Origin: Berberis thunbergii
Lineage: Eukaryota > Streptophyta > Magnoliopsida > Ranunculales > Berberidaceae
NCBI GenBank assembly: GCA_003290165.1
Contig: QNQO01000558.1
Location: 62,001 to 126,000 of the forward strand
Reading direction: 5' to 3'
Length of the DNA: 64,000 nucleotides
Part shown: positions 23,410 to 34,501 of the stretch, piece by piece
How the letters are laid out: each line of letters opens with the position of its first letter
How positions within the stretch are numbered: position 1 is the first letter of the stretch
The notes under the pieces: model-generated
Told to the model about the DNA's origin: nothing
Seen by the model: the letters and a program-made list of their open reading frames with translations, nothing else
The model's database searches: none
Made by a program: the position numbers and the translations under genes

Positions 23410-25882
23410 TTTTTTTTGGAAAGCGAGCGGGGTTTTTAGGATCCCCGAACCTTATATTAAAAAAAGATGGTGATGATAAAGTTTACAATCGCTCATAAAG
23501 TTCACTTTTTCATCATTTACAAAACAAAAAACTTGTTTCAAAACTTCAACAAAGAACCTAATTAGTTCTAGATTCACCATCTCCATGTTAGGGAGTAACC
23601 TTGCAAAGTGATCTACTACTAAAGTAGTTGCATTATAGACCTGCCATAACTGTTATTCCTCGTAATTATCAATCAATCATGTAAGCACTCTCATGATCTG
23701 ATTTATACCTAATGTGGGCCCCACGATGTATGAGAAGTCGTCGTAAAAAATTGAAACACAATGAATCATGATATAGAAACCATTGAATGCTAGTTTAGCA
23801 TCCCTACAAGGTGCTAATAAGCATTTGCATTCTACCTGTATTATCATCATCAGTTACCTGAATTTACGATTTGTCTTCTTGCTTCGAGAAGACCTTCGAG
23901 GACCATATTTCGTGGGAGGCTGTATTGTGGTAGCCTCATGTTCTTCTTCAATAGTGTTTTGCCCCACCGTTGCAGCTTTCGCTACAAGTAAGCTTTTAAT
24001 TTCGGTGACCAATGCATCCCTGCCTATTCTTGCAATTTCTGAATTCAAAGCATTTATGTCTTGAGGTGTTAGCCAATCCATGAGCATTGTTGGATCTTCC
24101 CTCTGTCTTTCTATACCAGTGACTACGCGAAGCACTTCCACTACTTGCATTGGGTTTTCCTCTGAGTTAGATATGGGGGTAGACAGACTTGGCTCTGCTG
24201 CTACTTCAGCGTCTGAATCCTCATTATCAATCTGATCTAGCACCTCGTACCTTGAACCCTTGTGTTGTATGCTAAGAATTTCTATATCCCGGGCAACCTT
24301 TGCAGCAAGGTGATTGTTGTCAACACTTCCTTTGTTTGCATCAACTCTACTTGAGGTGGAGATCATCCTAGTGCTACTGTTTGGTACACCACTTCCCATT
24401 TGAGGACTATCATCTATGCCTTGTACTTGGTTCCTTGCAACAACCACCGCATCCATTAAAGTTGAAGAATGGACCCTGGTATTCGCTTCTAAAGGTACTT
24501 CACTTCCTAGCTCAGGATTCTTTTCCACTGTAGGAGGGTTCACACTTTGATTCGATTGACCGGGACTAGCTAGCGTGCTGCTAGGACCCCTGCTTCTTGC
24601 AGTGTGCTGCTTCTTAGGGCGTTCCCAATCCTCATCTAATTCAGCTTGCTTGTCTTTATTATTTACCGCTTTGTATACTCTGACTTCAAGAAGTTTTGTC
24701 GTTGCCTTGTTGCATTTTCCAGTACTATGACCAAATACTTTGCAGAGCTTGCACCACACTGGCTTCCAGGTATAGTCCACTCTTACTCTGTAAGTTTTCG
24801 CCTCATCTACCACAACCGGGATTTCATTTGGGAAAGTGTTATTGATATCAACTTCAACACATACCTTAGCAAAGTTCATTTTTTTTTATCCTCCGCAATT
24901 GCTTCAATGCCTTTGGGATTCTAGAATAGCATGGGGATGTTATTCAAGCATATCCATATGGGAATTGTGTTCAAAGCATTGATGTCTTCCTCAAGAAAGG
25001 GTATCCAAGGTCTGATTAAAAATAGCCTACTGGCTATATGAATTGAGCCAATCTCAAGGACTTTGTCTCTGTCCTCCTTATTTTGAAATTTGAAGAAAAA
25101 TGTACTTGCATTGTGTGTTTTCATGTCAAACCCTGCCTTCAGCTTCCAAGTGCGAGTGAGCAACTCTTTCACGTAGCCATAGCCAAGACGTTTACCCACG
25201 AAATTACCCACAATGAGCTCTTCACAGTCCTTCAGTTCATCAGCAAAGTCTGATGACCGCAATTAGACAACTGCAACTTTGTCAGCCATGGATGGGGGCC
25301 TGTAAGAGAGGCGTGTGGTGCCAGTCCCCTTCTTGTTTGACAGAATCTCCACCCAAGTGCGTTGTTTAGGGTCTGCAAGGTTGTTGGTCCCTGCTCCCCC
25401 AATACCTTCCTCATGAACCTGTTTCCCATTGTCCATCGGTACAATCGCCTTGCTCAGATCAGCCTCATCAGTCACGTTTGTGCCAGATGGAAGAGAGTTT
25501 GCACCTAGAGGTTGCACCTCTACTGTTCCATATCCGCCTTCCAACGCCGAAATCATCGTCTCGACTTCAGGGTCGTGATCCAGTGTGTTCCCCGTGCTAG
25601 AGTTAGCCTGTGTTCCTCCCTTGGCATGTTGTTTCATCAGTAATCAGACATTCAGAAAACCATAGCAGGATCAGATCTGGAGCCATGCAAGAGAGGAACA
25701 GATCTGTAGCCGAGACAACAGATCTGAAGGGGAGCAGAAAAGGAGAGAAGGAAGAGCAAATCGGAAGCCTCTCACAACCCTCGCAGAGAGTAGATATGAA
25801 GTTCTCACAACCCTCGCAGAGCCTCTCGCCCTCGCCCTCGCCCTCGCCCTCGCAGATCTGAGCAGAGCTATTTTCATTGCAT
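23410..25882 (-). mobile_element. ORF1-only LINE (second family), near full length
   Basis: Flanked by 21-bp direct repeats, 19 of 21 identical (23389-23409 and 25883-25903, TGCATTAGTT-A/T-GCA-T/A-TGCATT). The poly(A) tail is the T-run at 23410. The 5' end carries a GAGGGC-rich leader, (GCGAGG)n on minus, consistent with an intact LINE 5' UTR. It contains ORF1 but no ORF2: after the ORF1 stop (about 23854) comes 3' UTR and tail. The 3' end matches 21898-22484 and the 36-bp insertion at 32595-32630. Confidence 0.85.
23854..25637 (-). pseudogene. LINE ORF1 (DUF4283 plus CCHC zinc knuckle), broken
   Basis: ORF1 proteins of plant L1 elements bind the element RNA. Here the N-terminal part (25637 to 25263) ends MADKVAVV-stop, and the same frame goes on LRSSDFADELKDCEELIVGN, a DUF4283 domain that includes LIRPWIPFLEEDINALNTIP. 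The stop looks like CAA changed to TAA. A second stop after NNIPMLF looks like TGG changed to TAG. A short deletion and frameshift follow, then MNFAKVCVEVDINN and the zinc knuckle VWCKLCKVFGHSTGKC, and a basic C-terminus (RRSSRSKKTNRKFR). Confidence 0.85.
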
Positions 25883-25959
25883 TGCATTAGTTTGCAATGC
25901 ATTACTTTACAGGTGTTTGGTAGTAACTAAGGAAAACCGATGCAAATTAGACAAGTGAT

Positions 25960-26617
25960 TATAGGTGGTCTTGATGATGGTAGTGTAATTGTTACAGGGT
26001 CATGGTGGCGGTGATTGTGGTTGTGGTTGTGGTTGTGATGATGGTGATTGTAAATGTGGGCGATGATGGTGGTGGTGGTGGCAATGGTTGTTAAAATGGT
26101 GGTGGTAGTGGTGGTGGCGGCGACGGCGATCATAGTGGTGGTGATGGTTGCAATGGCTATGGTGGTTGTGGCGGTGGTGGTAGTGAAGGTGGTGGTGGTG
26201 TTATGCTATGGTAGTTGTGGTGGTAGTAGTGGTGGTTGTGGTGAGTATGATATGGTAGCAGTGATCGTGGAGTTGGCAATAATCGTGGTAGTGGTGGTGG
26301 TGGTTGTGATGGTTTTGTTATGGTGGTGGCGACGACGATGGTGGTGGTAGTAGTAGTGGTGGCTATGGTGGTTGTGGTAATGGCAATGGCAATGGCATTG
26401 GTGATGGTTGTTATGTTATGGTGGTCGTGGTGGCAGCACGCGATGACAACGTTTATGGTGGTAATAATGAGGTGTTATTGGTTGTGGTGATTATGCTATG
26501 ATAGTGGTGGTGGTGGTTGTTATGTTATGGTGGTCGTGGTCGTGGTCGTGGTGCGCGACAACAACGTTTATGGTGGTAAAAGTGATGTGGTGTTGGTTGT
26601 GGTTATTATACTATGAT
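25960..26617. repeat. GGT-rich low-complexity array with a ~109-bp higher-order repeat
   Basis: Mostly GGT/GTG trinucleotides interrupted by A and T. At its right end a unit starting GGTTGTTATGTTATGGTGGT repeats at 26406 and 26515. The array is cut at 26617 by the 4-kb element and continues at 30678. Open frames reading poly-Val or poly-Gly here are artefacts of the repeat. Confidence 0.9.
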
Positions 26618-26913
26618 TGTAATACCCGTCTAATTAAATAAATATAAAAATTTATTATTTATTAATTGTGGCGTATATTGTAATCTCATTTATTGGGAAA
26701 AAGATTTTTTTTTGTTTGCCATTACTAAATAGAATAAAAATGTGGGGGGTAGTTTATAAATTGGTGTTATTGTTCTTTTGGGCTTGGGCTGATTTTTTTT
26801 TATTTTGGACTTGAGCTAGGTCTTCATTGGTTTTGATATTGATTAGGGTTTTATTTTTGTGAAAGAGGGTGGGTGCATTCGGAAGTTTGGTTGGGGCGAA
26901 TAGCCACCCACAC

Positions 26914-26921
26914 TATAAAAA
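26914..26921 (+). promoter_or_regulatory. TATA box inside the 4-kb element
   Basis: TATAAAAA about 300 bp from the element's left end, followed by a pyrimidine-rich leader (TTCCTTCTTTCTTCTC). It fits an LTR promoter with start site near 26945. Expression is not shown. Confidence 0.45.
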
Positions 26922-27599
26922 CAAAAACCATTCCTTCTTTCTTCTCTTGTGCAATAGAACGAGTTATTCCCCTTTTCTTCTTTCTCCTTCCCTTCTTCAT
27001 GATTTCTTCTTCGATGGCGGCGTGAGAGAGACTGCGGCCAGGGCACAGGGGAAAGAGGATGACAATGAGAGTGATGAGGATGAAGAGGTCAGGCTTGGAA
27101 GGAGGGATTCGCAAGTTACAGAGAAGTTGCAGCAACAACAGCTTGAGGACAGGTGCGTACAGCAGCATCACCTACGAAGTTAACCCAAGCTTCGTCCTCA
27201 TGGACATTGATGGATTGCGTGTGGTGGTGTATGTTTATGAACTTATTGATGGAGAGGTGAAAGTCGACAAGATTGATTTCAAGAAGAACAGAAGGAGAAA
27301 TGGGTTTAAAAACCACCAACGTGCTTCAAGATTCGTTCTTATTCCCATTTCAATATGAGATGAAATAGGTCTTGATGATGTAGTCAAGGAAAAGAAACTG
27401 AAATAGGGTGATGAGAAACAGAATAGGTGGAGGTGGGTTGTTCAGTTGGTGAAGAGGAGTCAATGGGTTATAACAGATGTCAATGGCGGCGGGTTGAGTT
27501 TGTTTCGAGCTCAATACCCATTGAAAAAAAAAAAAACTTATATCCGTATCATTTTAGACTCAATTCCCTATTCAAACTCAAATAATGCCCATTGGAACT

Positions 27600-27878
27600 G
27601 GTGGTATTGAGATAATGGAGAGGGAGAATGTAAAACCAGATTCTTTCACAATGGTGAGTGCCATTTATGCACTTGAGGAGTTATCGGTTTTACGTCAAGC
27701 AAAGTGGATACATGGGGTCACAATTAGCTCTTGCTTTGTAATGTTTTTGTGATGACGGCTATGGGACATGTATGCAAAGTGTGGGGGTGTCCACATTGCT
27801 CGAAAATTCTTCGACATGATGGATGTGCGACATGTGATGACATGGAATGCGATGATAGATGGATATGGGACTCATGGA
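27600..27878 (+). pseudogene. Captured PPR-gene fragment (CRR22-like) inside the 4-kb element
   Basis: The frame reads MERENVKPDSFTMVSAIYAL, then LRQAKWIHGVTISSC. After small indels at 27735-27765 it continues MYAKCGGVHIARKFFDMMDV and HVMTWNAMIDGYGTHG. These are successive PPR motifs of a PLS-class protein (organelle RNA editing or processing) and match my memory of the Arabidopsis CRR22 (At1g11290) family better than a generic PPR. Similarity stops abruptly after GTHG at about 27878. It lacks start, stop and most repeats, so it is a fragment carried by the element. Confidence 0.8.
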
Positions 27879-30677
27879 GATAGAAGAATTAGTGACGGTG
27901 CTTTTGGCGATAGGAAGGAGAACAAGGCGATTTCAAGAAGACGATGGTGAGTCTTCTTTCATTCTCTATGTGAGTTCTCTTTTACCCTTTTCAATTTGTT
28001 TTTTTTTTGTGATGGTTTTGATAGTTATGTGTTTAATCTGCTTTGATTAAACCCCCATTTTCTTTCTTCCTGATTTTGCCCTTAATTTGGTAGATTAAAT
28101 TGATGGGGTTTGATTACCTTGATTAATTGATTTGAATGAATGAATGGATGCCCATTGTAGTTCACATTGATTTTAGGCAATTGTCAAAGCATTCGGGGTT
28201 TTCCAGGTCATCATCATCATCATTAGAAAAACATGTGATTGAGTAGGGTTTGTGTAAGAGAGGCTAAGGAACCCCGAGTGTTATCATGAAGAAAATATGG
28301 ACAAATTGTATCTCATAGGTTAGATCAGATGTTACCACATTTAGGTAGTAGGTGTATGTGCATTTTGGATTTGTCAAATCCCATCGGGTTAAAATTGAAA
28401 TTCATCATATGTGTCCATCCGGTTTATTAAAGTTGGTTGTCAAAGTGTTGTGCCACTATCAGAAATATTTTCTCGTTAATTGTCACAGGTTATAGATACA
28501 TTGCTCCTTTGTTTGATGAAATTTCTTAATGAAATAGAAGATGGATTAGGGGAAGTTTTACAAGAATGAAATGAGTCATTTTTGCTTAGTTCCTAATGTA
28601 TATCATTGTCATATGCTCTTTTGATCATGACCTGGAAGATATTATCTTTGGAGTATTTCTTTGGACCTATTTACATAGCTGGCGAGATTGACCCCAATTG
28701 CATAACATAAAATAGAAGAGAGTTTGTGAGAGACGATAGTTCTCGATGGAAGTAGAGATGGTGATGATGATCTGATAGTCTGGTATCAAGAAGAAGAAAT
28801 GGAAGACGAGATGGTTAGTCCGTGTTGATTGAGTTTCGATTCTTGGATCAAAGGTGAGTTTATTTTCATCCCCTTTCTTTTTATTTTTGTATCGATTTTG
28901 ATTGTTGTTGTTGAAATATGATCCTGATGATATTGGGGCTTGTTGTTTGTGTTTCTGGCTTTATGCATTATATTGGTTTTCGGGGGCCTGGTGGGCATTT
29001 TGGTGTTAGATTATAAAATGAGTTGGCATTAACATTGATTTCTTTCACATGAGGGGAATTAGTTATGGGTTCTACCTGGATCATGAAAGCTATGGCAGCT
29101 ACATCGTGTGGCTTTTATGCTTTAATAACTGCTACATTTACACCTGGGTTTGTGGCCTACGTCTATAAAAGTGTGTTGATGTCAGCTCCTAAAATTTTTT
29201 TATGATTGCACAACTAATATTGGTCGGGTTCCTATAAGGTAGAGTTTGTGATTAATATAAACTTCGATATGGCTATCTGGACTTCAACTTGACATTGTAA
29301 GCAGTGTTTTACCCTTTTGGTAACGCTCGTAAGCTCAACATTTCATTGTAAGCAGCATATGTTGCCCCTATCATTCTTTGCAACTTGTTAGAAGTGTTAG
29401 CTTATGGGATAATGTCTTGTCTGTATCAGTTTTATGTATGATTAAACCCTTATTTAGTTTAGGGCTAGAAGAAATTTTCTAGTAATAGATATTGGCTGAA
29501 ATTTAACTGAGCATTTGTTTTAGCTTGAGTATTTGTATTGTTATGTGAATTGGTCTGCATATTGTTTTTCATATGATGCAAAGAGATGAGATATGTGAAC
29601 TGGCAATGTGTCAAATATTACTTGTTCTCCAAAAGAATGGTGGATAATGTGATTGATTTATTTATGGTTGACAAAGCGTCACCATAAAAGAGTTTTGAGG
29701 ATTTTTTTTTTTTTTTGCTCTTTCCCACAACTCCAAAGAAAAAAAAATGTGAAAAGAAAAGAAATTTGTTTGTATACAAACTTGCTTGTATACGTGTGAT
29801 ATGATTATGGGTATGCAGACTTGCTTGCATATCGGTGCATCGTTCCATGTGTGTTCGGTTGTACGTGTAGATTTAGAAAGAATGCTTGCCATGGATCGAA
29901 CTTCGGGTGAGATGACATGTTCCTCGAGGTGGCACCCCACTTGGAACATGTATGCTCCGAGTGGTTTCGAAGGCAAGGGAGGCACACTTGGGTCAGGTGT
30001 GTTCGGCACAGGAGGAGAGTGCGATTGTGGAAAAGAAGCGAGATTTCTTTTTGTGTATGTGCGTGATTACCTTAAAGGAAGAAACTAAATGCTCATTTGA
30101 CCATTGAATGAGAACTACATGTCTTCCTAAAGGTAGAAAAATGTGTTTTGTTAATATTTCAATAATAGTCTAATATGATTATGAATTGCATAGTTGTTGC
30201 ATTTATGAGGATTGATAACTCATAAACTTTATTTATTAGTAATAAATAATACATATTTATTTATTAGGATGATAACACCTTTGCTTCATGGAGGAACTAC
30301 CTGGTGTGGTTGTTTATTGTTTGGTTTATTTTAATGTTGTCATGTGCGGATTTATTGATTTTGGGATGAAGATTTCTCACACCAGCTTTATTGCTGACCC
30401 GAGTGAGCTTTTGCTTCTTGGGTACATTCCTTTTGGAATGTAGCCGATTAGCCTTTCAGGTTTAGAGATTTTGAGCTGCGTTACTGGAGTTTCGCTAGTG
30501 AGCTAGCAATGCCAGTCTTCTCCGGGTTAGATTTTATTTGTTTCAGATGTTTAGTTCATGTTGCTATTTGTTTCTATTATTATTGAATTCTCACGTCCCG
30601 AGTTTTGGGGAAAACGGATAATCCTACGTAGATTTTAGGATTTTCGTTTCCTTCGAAAATCGGGGCGTGACAATGAT

Positions 30678-30810
30678 AGTAGTAGTGGTGGTGGTGGTGG
30701 AGGTGGAGGCGAAAGTGGAGGTGGTGGCGGTGGTGGTAGCGGCGTGGTGATTGTGATGGTTATGGTATGGTGGTCGTGGTACTGGCAACATGTTAGCTGT
30801 GAAGGTGGTG
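30678..30810. repeat. Right half of the interrupted GGT array
   Basis: AGTAGTAGTGGTGGTGGTGG continues the array left of 26617. The pre-insertion order CTATGATAGT...GGTGG matches the intact unit near 26494-26510. Confidence 0.85.
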
Positions 30811-31097
30811 GTGGTTGGGGTGTTTGTGAAAAAGTTGGAAGCACTTGAAGAGATGATGAAAGTTTTGCAAAGTAATGCACGAGATTTACTTCTGCAAAGT
30901 TTTGCAAAATTTTATAACTAGAAAATGCAAAAGTCATGAATTCAAATTCTAATAACTGTTTTCCTAAAGTTAACCAAGCACCCAAGTTTATGTAACTGCC
31001 GTACACTTTTGCATTATGCATTCTTTTACTGCATACCAAGCGAAAAAAAATATATGAAAAACTAAAAGCTTTATACTTACCAGGAGGGACATATCCA

Positions 31098-31270
31098 ATT
31101 GTAAGTGTCCTAAGAAAGGAGAGGTGACCTATCTAGGGAGGGAGTTCACCTTCAAGTTTTTGAGAGGCAAGTCCAAGAAAGGGACCCTGTCAGTGTCATG
31201 ACTCAGTTCCACTGATAACGATGAAAGTGAGTGGTTCCGCGAACTCAGTGGATCCTCAGTAATTTCATTT
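31098..31270 (-). pseudogene. LRR receptor-type gene fragment
   Basis: On the minus strand, frames read LEGELPP-stop-IGHLSFLRTL then TIGYVPPG followed by a GTAAG that could be an old splice donor. The leader shows DPLSSRNHSLSSLSVELSHD and FLDLPL. This resembles the N-terminal cap and first repeats of a plant LRR receptor (kinase or protein), where GELPPWIGHLSFL-type repeats are usual. No kinase domain follows. A short relic, broken by a stop and a frameshift. Confidence 0.5.
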
Positions 31271-31914
31271 TTGAAGGTGAACAGAGCAAGTTAACCTGGT
31301 TCATATGTTGAGAAAGAAGTGGAATGGACAGATAAATTTCCACACCCCAGAAGAACAAGCATGGTTGAATGAATCAGATATGACAGTCAGACATGGGAAA
31401 TTATGTTTTTGAAAGTTAAGTTCTGTATGTCATCATTCACTCTTATCTCATTTGGATGTTGCAAACAAATGTATAAAGTTAGTGGAAGATCAAAAGGAAG
31501 AAATATGGGAGATAAAATATCTGGCGTTACAGAATGTTGCAGGTTTATTGTACTGAATTTATTAGAAAGGTCTACGGATTTAACTTTTGCCAATTTATTG
31601 CGAATGTCACATTTAGATGCTATGGTCCCAAGGTGTAATCACCGTGAAAGCAAAGTACAGTATTTGCCAAGGCTTTGGAGAACAATGTGTTGCTGATGTT
31701 TCAAGGAAACATGCAAATGTGACTGCAAGAACACCTACATATGCAGTGTTACAAACAGCTAATAAATCAAACCAAAAAAAAAAACTTCTTTTTGTAAATA
31801 ATTTACATAACCAATACAAACCTATTAGTCCTGTAATTTGTTATCCTCCACACTGGTATACAAACAATAGCTATAACTACTGCTACATCGCCCTCATTCC
31901 TAATTATCACTTTC
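31271..31914. other. Intergenic, probably includes the 3' UTR of the DUF3527 gene
   Basis: No coding motif is seen on either strand. The part next to 31915 should be the 3' untranslated region of the minus-strand DUF3527 gene. Confidence 0.45.
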
Positions 31915-34501
31915 TTACTGCTTCAACTTCTGTACATCTCTTGTATTGAGAGCTGATGACTGGGTGTGAATCACCGCCACTCCTATTGAAAAAGATTGAA
32001 GAGCTGATAGCATTGATTGGAAATGAATACAGTACAGACCCTCATGGATGTTTACCATTTTCAGAGGAGCTTCCCCTTGCCTTGCACCCTGCAACCAAAA
32101 AAGCCATGTCTCATTCATGGTTTCTTAACTGAATGAAATGAATAATAATCTATATTGTTATTCTCCTCTTGAGAGTCAGAAATTAATCTTGATTGTTAAA
32201 TTTTCATAAGTAGTGTGCCTCCATTGTAATTTGAAAAACACAACTCAAAGTGACCATGAGAAAACAATGTAGTCTCGTGAATTATGTTTACGCAATGATT
32301 TGGTGAGATCTCAGTTCAAGCAGGAAACAAAGTATTGTACAAGTCCAGATTTTGCATGAATTATCAAGGAATTGTTGTAAAACTGACTTTTACTTGAAAG
32401 AAAAATGATAAATACTGAGGGGAAATAGAAGAAACGAGTATAAAAAAAGGGCAAAAGTAAATGAAATAAATAAAAAAAATTATAAGCTTCTGCCGATTGA
32501 TTTGATGATTTTATATGAATTTAACACAGGGTTGCAAAAAATGCACTCTAAAATACTTCAAAAATCCTATGAACTTTGTGACAGTATATAAGCTTTTTTT
32601 TTTTTTTTGGGAATGCAAGCGGGGTTATTTAGTATATAAGCTATTTAATCATCAAGTAGAAGTAAACTGCAACAAAAATCTTCATAAACAAACAAGAAGC
32701 ATATCTGTTACCTAGAGCAACTAGTAATATATTCAAAAATTATGATATCATATCAAGCAAATGAAGGACAGACCTCTTTGATGAAATCTAATGACTTGCA
32801 CTCTTCTGGTGAATTGGCTTGGGTCCATACTTCTTTGTTTGATTTATTGTGAAGAATTGTGAGAGGGCAACCAACATCCCAGCCACCACAATCACAGTGT
32901 CCACCAGAGCGCCATCTCTCTGCAATACCAGATGGACCACCATTTACAGTTCTTGGGCCACCATGATAGCCTTCTGGGATTAGAACATTCATGCTTGTGG
33001 AGAAATCACTTTGATGTTGGCAGTTACGAGCAGAAACTGAGGCTTCTTCAGAGCTACCAGCTTGATCAATTCGTCCCTTTTCAAGAAATTTCAACCCCCA
33101 ACCTCCAACTACTGCTTCTTGATGATCATCATGGATGTGTTCTTCTATAACAACTGCAGCTAACTCAAGGTTTGGTGGACTTTCTAGGAGGTTTGCTTCA
33201 TCCAATATGCTCAGTTTGTTTAATGAGTCTCTGCATGGGTCTGATGACAGATCCTCAAGTATAGGACTTCCACAAGCTTTGGTGTTCGATCTATGCTTGA
33301 GCAAGCTCTTTGCACTAAAAGTATTCATCTTCTTTGGTGGCCCTTTATTCTTTTTAAGGTTAAGGGCTGAACTTTGTGTGTCTACCACTTGCTTTTCATC
33401 AACACTAGACAGAACAAACTCAGTCTCCTTGATCTTTGAGTTGTCCGAGCTGAGAGTAAAAGAATTTGACACTTTCATCTTACCAACAACATTCAACGCA
33501 TTGCCACGCAGCCCATGCTCCTTTAGCTTACCTGTTTTGGAATGAAAGAAGTATACATAATCTAGATCTCTGTAATCCGATGATTCAACCTTCAACAGGT
33601 TAGCAAAGTAAACCTCCTTTTGATCATCTACTGAATACATAAAATAAGGAATTCCACTCTTCCATGTGCAGTGAAGCATGCCTTGAGAAACACTGGCAGG
33701 AGGAGATGAAGAAGATTTATATGAACATATAGACTTTGTACTTGAGAAAGAACCAATACTTTTAGGTAATGACACGGATCGATTTTTTTTGGTTTTTGAT
33801 GTACTTTCTGTTTCTAACTCCTGTGATGAACTGATTCTAACCTGAGAAATAGGGTTCATAAAACCAGAGGACTTTGTTTCTTTACCATCAATTGATCCTG
33901 CTATGCTTAAGTTTGTGGGACTACTTAAGGAACCTATGTAGCCAAGTAATGGACCCTTCAAACCCTTTCTCACACATTCATTCCCTTCAGCTGTACTCAA
34001 AATCCATTGCCTTTGCCTATCATCTACTGACGGGCACTGAATTATGACACTACCCAAATCACTGGTATAGCTTCTTGTTTTTTGCAGTTTCAAGTTATCA
34101 ACTAAAACTACCTTGTTCAAAGACCTGAGGTTCAAAGCAATATTACAGGGAACCGCAGGACTACGAATTGTACCTGAAGAGTTCACTGACCCAAATTCCA
34201 CAATACTTGAGCAACGTTGGAGATACTTCTCATCAAGGCTAATAAAACGAATGTACTTTGGGATTTTAAGATCCAAAAAATGTTGTCTTTGAATGAACTG
34301 TTCCTGAATGCACTTTACATCAACAAGTTGTCGCTTGACATCAGATGCTACGATTTTCTCTGGCTTTAACCTTCCAAGTAAGCTTTTAGATTCAGTAATC
34401 TCCAATTTGTGTTCTGTTAATCCTATATCCTTGCTGAAGCTACACAGTGAAACCTCTTCCTCTTCTTCTTTCTGTATCTCTGTAAATGTCTCTTCCATCA
34501 T
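31915..34501 (-). CDS. DUF3527-domain protein, two coding exons, 633 aa
   Basis: Coding exons on minus: 34501-32774 and 32088-31915. The donor is GAG|GTCTGT, the acceptor TTGCAG|GGT, phase 0, which joins SLDFIKE to GARQGEAPLKMVNIHEGLY. Start MMEETFTEIQ: an in-frame TAG lies two codons upstream. Residues 1-270 are Ser/Lys-rich and likely disordered. The DUF3527 region occupies roughly the C-terminal half: GMLHCTWKSGIPYFMYSVDD, DYVYFFHSKTGKLKEHG, the Cys-rich RWRSGGHCDCGGWDVGCPLT, and IHFQSMLSALQSFSIGVAVI. The family is plant-specific with no established biochemical role. No stop or frameshift, so it looks functional. Its intron carries a 36-bp LINE insertion. Confidence 0.9.
32595..32630 (-). 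mobile_element. 36-bp LINE 3'-end insertion with 12-bp TSD
   Basis: Between perfect copies of AGTATATAAGCT (32583-32594 and 32631-32642) lie only a T-run of 14 and GGGAATGCAAGCGGGGTTATTT. This is the 3' terminus of the LINE family at 21898 and 23410 (GGAAAGCGAGCGGGGTTATTT). It is an extreme 5' truncation, in the intron of the DUF3527 gene and in the same orientation as the gene. Confidence 0.93.

Larger units (their letters stand above)
26618..30672 (+). mobile_element. 4,055-bp TG...CA unit with 5-bp TSD, probable giant solo LTR
   Basis: Begins TGTAATACCCGTC and ends GGGGCGTGACA, with perfect 5-bp repeats ATGAT at 26613-26617 and 30673-30677. The surrounding GGT repeat is continuous once it is removed. 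No internal LTR pair, PBS, polyprotein or DNA-transposon TIR is seen. TG...CA ends, a near-palindromic terminus and a 5-bp TSD fit a solo LTR of a large-LTR Ty3 element. A promoter-like TATA (CTATAAAAAC, 26913-26922) supports plus orientation. A non-autonomous element with captured genes is the alternative. Confidence 0.75.

Noticed and set aside
25603..25902. Minus-strand Cys/Glu/Gly-rich frame in the LINE leader
   Set aside because: Arises from the GAGGGC repeats of the LINE 5' UTR; out of frame with ORF1.
26054..26350. Open frame rich in Val (plus) and His/Thr frames on minus
   Set aside because: Produced by the GGT/ACC repeat; no start context, no family motif and codon pattern follows the repeat unit.
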